Positions 59,540-64,000 of a DNA stretch of 64,000 nucleotides are shown here, piece by piece. The DNA is from Uloborus plumipes (Eukaryota > Arthropoda > Arachnida > Araneae > Uloboridae), in the NCBI GenBank assembly GCA_038373865.1, contig JAXGGA010002346.1, positions 1 through 64,000 on the forward strand, written 5' to 3'. The position numbers and the translations under genes were made by a program. Below the pieces are notes generated by a model that saw only the letters and a program-made list of their open reading frames with translations, had not been told where the DNA came from and did no database searches. Positions within the stretch are counted from its first letter, which is position 1; each line of letters starts with the position of its first letter.

Positions 59540-61647
59540 ACATAATCAATCATTATGGGTCATTCCATCGTGACTAACGTAACATTCAGAGCTGATTTTA
59601 TAACTCATTTTACCTGTAACTCAAAGAATAAAAAATAATTTTTCGCTGTGTTGATGGATTTGCAATGTAGATGGTGTACATATATTATTTCTGTCAAGAA
59701 TTTAAAATAAAATTACTGACAACAGACATTTTTTCAACCAAAATAGCAGTGTGACTAACGTAACATTTTTGAAACCTTGAAAAATAATGTTCATGTTATG
59801 AGGCAAAAATTTCTGAAAGTTAAGCAATAGTTAAAAATTGGCTGATATATTTGAAAAATACGGAATGTTAGCTTTTAAAAATATATATCACATTTATTAA
59901 ATTTTGAATTTTTTTAGTCTTAAGTGTGACTTTTGCTGAAAATGGAGTGTGACTAACGTAACGTGACTAACGTAACCATCGAATAACAAACAATAGATAA
60001 ATTAAATACAATTTATTATTTCCAATATTATTGATAATTACATTACTTTTTCCTTTTTTAAACTTATTATGTTGCATATTTTTATTTATTATTTTATTTA
60101 TTATTATTTTTTTAATTTTATGTATTTTTTTCATTTATTTTTTCTGGGTTAAAAATTGTAAATGGAAATCTCCCTTTTAACTTAATTGAGTCTGTCAAAG
60201 AAAATTTAGCTTTTGCAAACTGAATATTATCAAGTTTGGGCCATTCAAATCTTTGACCTGTTTCTCTCATCTTTGATCTTTTGAGCCCAATGTTTGATAT
60301 TCCTAGAGTTAACTCGCATTTTTTTCCAAAACCAGTTTCTTCATTCTTATTAATTTTTTTATAAAGTTGATAGATTTCTTCTAAGTTATACATAGGCAAA
60401 CCTTTTTGTAGCTTCTTTCTCTTGTTAGCAACAAAGTTTCTTTACAGATTTAACATCTTTCTTGCGGGAAAAAAATAGCGAAATTATCACAGTATTATAA
60501 AATTAGAGGACTTATTGTTTTGTATTATCCGACAAACTCAACGAATGTCTATGGGATTTAGGATTTCCTATATTAACTGCTATACCTGATGCCAGCTTTT
60601 GGATAGATATAACTTTCTTTCGGGGGCTGTTGGCTAAAGCTTTTTTCTATATTTCTTCATTGCCTTTTCTAGTGTTGCCTTGTGAGAAAAGGACATTCTG
60701 CAGATATGGAGGAAATAGTAGTTTGTTTCTTTGCAACCACTTTACTTATTAATTATTTTGAGGCCTCTCTTTCTTCCTCTTTTAACTTCATACCCGAAAT
60801 TGTGTTTTTTCGTAAAGAACGCATCAATGTTTTTGACATTTCTCTTTCATCTGAATTTTATAGAGGCTCTGATTAGCCCGACTTCTTCTTTTCCGTTCTG
60901 AAGCAGTCAAAGGAGCTATTTTGCCTCAAATATTTCAAATTGATTTGATATATTTATTTACTGTTAACTGGAAATTTAAATAAACACTAAAATAGTTAAG
61001 CTTTAAACTACATTAATATATTTTTTTAATTGTTACCATAGTCACATTCGAACTGTTACGTAGTCTCATTCAAACTGTTACGTTAGTCACACACCTAAAA
61101 TGTTACGTTAGTCACACTAATATTTTTCTATTAAATATATCTAAAATAAATATTTTAGGATTTTCAAGTAAATATGGTACAGAAATAAGAAAATAAACAG
61201 CTATGGTATTTAATGATTTTTAGTTCAGTTTTAAAATAGAAAACATTGCATTTTTGTGACTAACGTAACATAAAATAAGAAAGTGAAATAATGAAGATAA
61301 TTAAAATGCTTATCTTATAAACTGAATGAAAAAAGATGTTAATTCAATCAGATATAACTCCAAACTTTCATAAGAAACGCAGTTCTTCTAAAAATTCACA
61401 GAAATTCTAACATTATGCACGAAAACAATGACCAATGTTTTTAGCGTTTACTAAGATTTTTCTGCAGCCATGTACTTACAGAGCTCCAACATAAACACCA
61501 AAAAGGATTTTTCAAAAATTTTGCTAGATTCATATACTAGAAAGTATGTTGAATAAAATGATAGGTCACAGTTAAGTCTTTAAGGTACTTTTATTTTTTA
61601 GGCTGAGGTTGACATTTCTATGGAATGACCCTTATGATTGATTATGT
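59540..61647 (-). mobile_element. Word-repeat inverted-repeat transposon B
   Basis: The ends ACATAATCAATCATTATGGG and TCATTCCAT are mirrored at 61621-61647 with two mismatches. The word GTGACTAACGTAAC occurs at 59570, 59751, 59949, 59963 and 61256. Its reverse complement occurs at 61076-61090 and 61101-61115, with decayed reverse copies at 61031 and 61054. The first copy abuts the terminal repeat. A broken basic reading frame runs on the minus strand (60118-60925). It sits inside the hAT element 59172-61794. Confidence 0.8.
60118..60925 (-). pseudogene. Decayed transposon protein, basic N-terminus
   Basis: On the minus strand, blocks in shifting frames read PLTASERKRRSRANQSLYK (about 60870-60925). 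These continue as Lys/Glu-rich sequence (KLKEEEREASK) and MSFSHKATLEKAMKKYRKKL, then ANSPRKKVISIQKLASG. The last stretch is open from 60399 to 60118 (MPMYNLEEIYQLYKKINKNE and on). The SER-RR-R start and charged helices recall uncharacterised transposon-associated proteins in invertebrate genomes. The function is unknown to me. Several stops show it is dead here. Confidence 0.5.
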
Positions 61648-62507
61648 ATACCATAATAGCAATTTCAAATGATTAAAATATATTTTCACAATATATATAT
61701 CAGTTATTTAAAATCTCATTTATCAAATCCACATGGTAAAGGGGTCCCCTCATTTCAAATGCCTATGGGCCTCCAAATCTTTAATCCGGCCCTGGTTGCA
61801 TTGCATTCCAAACATGTAGCTTTCGTTCGTTTGAATGGAACTGTTATTTCTGCTATCTTGCAACGAAAAGTTTGATAGGTTTGTCGATAACTTCGAATAT
61901 TTTTAATTTCTCTTTCAAGACAGAACACAAAAGAAAAATTTCCAAAATTATAAAAATAATATGAAAAGAACTATTTTGCTTCATGCCATTTTGGAGGCAA
62001 TTCTAACTTTTTGAACAAATGTATGTTCAGCTTTCTATCTCGTTAGAGTAAGAGTAAAAAGGTAGATTTTATGAAATAATGTTTCAATCTGCAGATGTCG
62101 TGAACTGTCATTCCATTAGAATTTTTCTTTAAAAGCTGGTAATAAGCAATTGCTAAGGAAATAGTTGTTAACCACATTTTTAGGATTCATTCTTCTTCAT
62201 TTTAACAAACTCTTCCAATACTACCTGTCATTGCTTGTTTTCCATACATTTAACGTAATATGGGAGATTTAGAAATGGAAAAAGCGACGACAAAGCAGAA
62301 AAACATTTTAAAAAACAAAATCGAAATAACTTCCCTATTGTTATATTTATTGCATTGTTAACCGGAAAATAAAAGACTCTAAACTCTTAACATGACGGCT
62401 AGATTTCGCATGACTCTTTAGTATCCTAGAACCAGTATCCTCTTTTTAATGGGTGTTTATTTTTCCAAGCGTAGGATCCAGACGTGGCAGTTTCTGTGTT
62501 AATCTGT

Positions 62508-62819
62508 TCAACAGGCGTAAGGATAGCCCATCTTCCTGTGGTAAGACCTATTTCGCGACCAGCACATCTCTGTTACGTACGGCACTTGTCCAATAGGAGG
62601 AGATTTAAGCTTTGCTCCAGCAGCTTTCTCGAGATTTGGCTGATTGCTGACAACACGAATGAATCTAAAAGCACTTCCAACAGTTTTTTGTCTTTTAATA
62701 GAGTACCATTCCGGCTGCATGGCTCCTTTCATTCCTTGATAATGCATCTTGTTTTTTTCTATTATAGTTCTATGCATTTTGATTCCAATATTGTGCACTG
62801 CTAAAATTATAGGTTGCAC
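62508..62819 (-). other. Uncharacterised open reading frame, about 103 codons
   Basis: The frame opens after a stop. The first ATG is internal (MHRTIIEKNKMHYQGMKGAM), and it runs through KLKSPPIGQVPYVTEMCWSR to a stop. Composition is protein-like: few Leu/Ile runs, many charged residues, and three Trp. Codon use is less AT-skewed than chance frames here. No intron signals or family match are recognised. It could be a retro-copy of a host exon or a transposon gene fragment. It is antisense to KCNQ. Confidence 0.3.
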
Positions 62820-62825
62820 AAGCCA

Positions 62826-63463
62826 CTTTTAAAGGTGAAACGCTGTAGCACTAGCTGCACCCCCTGAAGAGGCTACTTGACTCAATATGGTACCCTTGAA
62901 CCCAAGTAGCACACTTCGTTTTTTAAAGGTTGTAAAATAGTTATTAACGTTGTGACAACGGATTAAAAACGTTTATAAAACGTTTAAACGTTTTTTGTGC
63001 TACCTGGGAAGGTGCCATAAGGAGTCAAGTGACCTCTTCACAGGGTGCCATGGCGCACCCATGAGGTGCCATATGAAGCCAAACGGCAATTTCAAGGGTG
63101 CCATAGGAACTCAAGTGGCAAAATTCAGGGGTGCTTCTGGTGGGCCGTGTAGCCTGATCGGTAAGGCGTCAAACTCGTAACCGGAGGGGCCCGGTTTCGA
63201 TCCTTGCCGATCAAAGATCCACCACAGTTGTTAATGGTGGCTGGGCGACGTTAAATAAAGGTCGTGGTCACAAAGTCCTCCGAGTGAAACGATACCTCTG
63301 GGGGTACTGGACCCCTGTTTTGCTCGGCCCTTGATCTGGATCAAAAGAACAGAATGCTCTTCAAGTCCCCATCCAGGTTAAAAACCACAATTGTGGTAGA
63401 TATGGGGGACTCTGGAGTGGGAAGTGGGTGCTTCTGGTGCTACAAAGTTTCACCTTTAAAAAT
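62826..63463. mobile_element. MITE with repeated GGTGCCATA modules, hosting a SINE
   Basis: TTTTAAAGGTGAAACGCTG, then TAGCACTAG, is mirrored by GTGCTACAAAGTTTCACC then TTTAAAAA at 63438-63463. Inside is a second inverted repeat: CACCCCCTGAAGAGG at 62858 and CCTCTTCACAGGGTG at 63033-63047. GGTGCCATA followed by AGTCAAGTG-type modules recur near 63011, 63066 and 63100. The SINE at 63143-63425 interrupts its right end. Confidence 0.65.
63143..63425 (+). mobile_element. tRNA-derived SINE, copy 2
   Basis: The body starts GGCCGTGTAGCCTGATCGG, with an A box (TAGCCTGATCGG) and a B box (GGTTTCGATCC), so the head is tRNA-derived. It then shares GATCAAAGATCCACC, GTCACAAAGTCCTCC and GAAACGATACCTCTGGGG with copy 1. 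A perfect 14-bp target duplication GGGTGCTTCTGGTG flanks it (63129-63142 and 63426-63439), showing insertion by target-primed retrotransposition. Confidence 0.9.
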
Positions 63464-64000
63464 GCCTTGAGCAACCAGTTGTTTTAACAGTGTGACATTT
63501 TGAAAATTTCCTTTAGCTTTTAGAAATATATAGATTTAGTAGCATGCTGAAGTATTATAGCTAATAACATTATTGAAATTAAACTTTAAAACATCTGAAC
63601 AGTATAGGATGGATGAAAGTACACGAAAAGGATAGATTAATGCTTGATGGATTGTTTACTTTCTCGTTCTACCTTGGTCAAAGCAGAAACATAGCGTTTA
63701 CCTCGCCAACATGTTTGCCTTTCATGCTTTTATTGTACATTTTTATTGAAGATATTACTGTTTTTTCCTGGCTAGATATACTTATGTGGCATATTATTTT
63801 ACATTTTGACGGTTTTCTAGGCTTAATTTATTTATCTGGCTGCTTACTTTTCATTTCAATGGAATATTTTACTTTATGTAGTGTTTCTTTTACTTACTTA
63901 GCAGATTATTCTACGTTTGAATAAAATTTTTAACCTTTATAATAGCTTGTTTAGTTTGAAAGTCTATGTAAATAGTGAAATAATAAAGGGCATCCCCAAA

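Larger units (their letters stand above)
59172..61794. mobile_element. hAT element hosting a nested transposon
   Basis: The ends CAGGGCCGGATTA and TAATCCGGCCCTG are flanked by GTTGCACT (59164-59171) and GTTGCATT (61795-61802), an 8-bp duplication with one change. Further in, TGCCTATGGGCCCC-GGGG at the left is mirrored by GGGGTCCCC...TGCCTATGGGCC at the right. Without the nested unit only about 515 bp remain, so this is a non-autonomous hAT copy. Confidence 0.85.
46972..64000 (+). other. KCNQ: KCNQ downstream intron, truncated by the window
   Basis: None of the expected 3' exons (helix B with its basic KF-VARRKF motif, DVKDVIEQYSAGH, coiled-coil helix D) is visible, so they should lie past 64000. 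The region holds Helitrons, a foldback, Tigger-like and hAT elements, a tRNA-Ser gene and a SINE, listed separately. The stretches 47040-47960, 50440-51080, 53510-54120, 54630-55760, 56320-57800, 58600-59160 and 61800-62500 show no gene. Confidence 0.7.

Noticed and set aside
63613..63924. Open frame of 103 codons on the + strand rich in Phe, Leu and Ile
   Set aside because: Composition matches translated AT-rich DNA, there is no recognisable motif, and third positions show no coding bias.

Overview
This window is eukaryotic genomic DNA: AT-rich, with small GT-AG exons in long introns and dense with transposons. It holds the middle of one protein-coding gene on the + strand, a KCNQ (Kv7) voltage-gated potassium channel. 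The coding sequence is closest to the arthropod form of KCNQ as I remember that family, so the source is probably an arthropod. The long introns, AT-richness and tRNA-derived SINEs would suit a chelicerate such as a spider, but that is inference.

Gene layout. Seven exons or exon candidates are in frame: 2031-2206 (end of S3, S4, S4-S5 linker), 8924-9052 (S5 and pore helix), 32969-33079 (selectivity filter and S6), 36890-37074 (end of S6 and calmodulin-binding helix A), 40571-40642 (72-bp in-phase cassette), 45374-45600 (basic and Ser/Thr-rich linker) and 46833-46964 (cysteine-containing segment not known to me in KCNQ). The S1-S3 exons lie before base 1. The helix B-D and tetramerisation exons must lie past base 64000. 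Every intron phase is compatible with its neighbours.

Intron contents. Most of the rest is mobile DNA. There are hAT elements and MITEs with 8-bp target duplications, TTAA-flanked piggyBac-like MITEs, Tc1/mariner remnants, Helitrons, a Penelope-like fragment, a PIF/Harbinger-like MITE, two copies of one tRNA-derived SINE, foldback palindromes and several minisatellites. Two non-coding RNA loci are present: an intact antisense tRNA-Ser(AGA) gene (57984-58065) and an indel-scarred tRNA-Ala copy (24368-24446).

Main unusual signal. A group of inverted-repeat elements (3697-6508, 10751-12042, 20952-21904, 33399-35778, 59540-61647) each carry their own private 13-17 bp 'word' repeated several times near their ends. 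Examples are GACTCACGTTACA six times in one element and GTGACTAACGTAAC at least seven times in another. Three of them share a terminal core close to GGGTCATTCCA, and one keeps a decayed basic reading frame. They look like related families whose transposase-binding words have diverged. A Tigger-like pair and a TTAA MITE show a similar habit.

Two insertions sit very close to splice sites: a SINE 14 bp after the donor of exon 2031-2206, and a TTAA MITE ending about 25 bp before the acceptor of exon 36890-37074.
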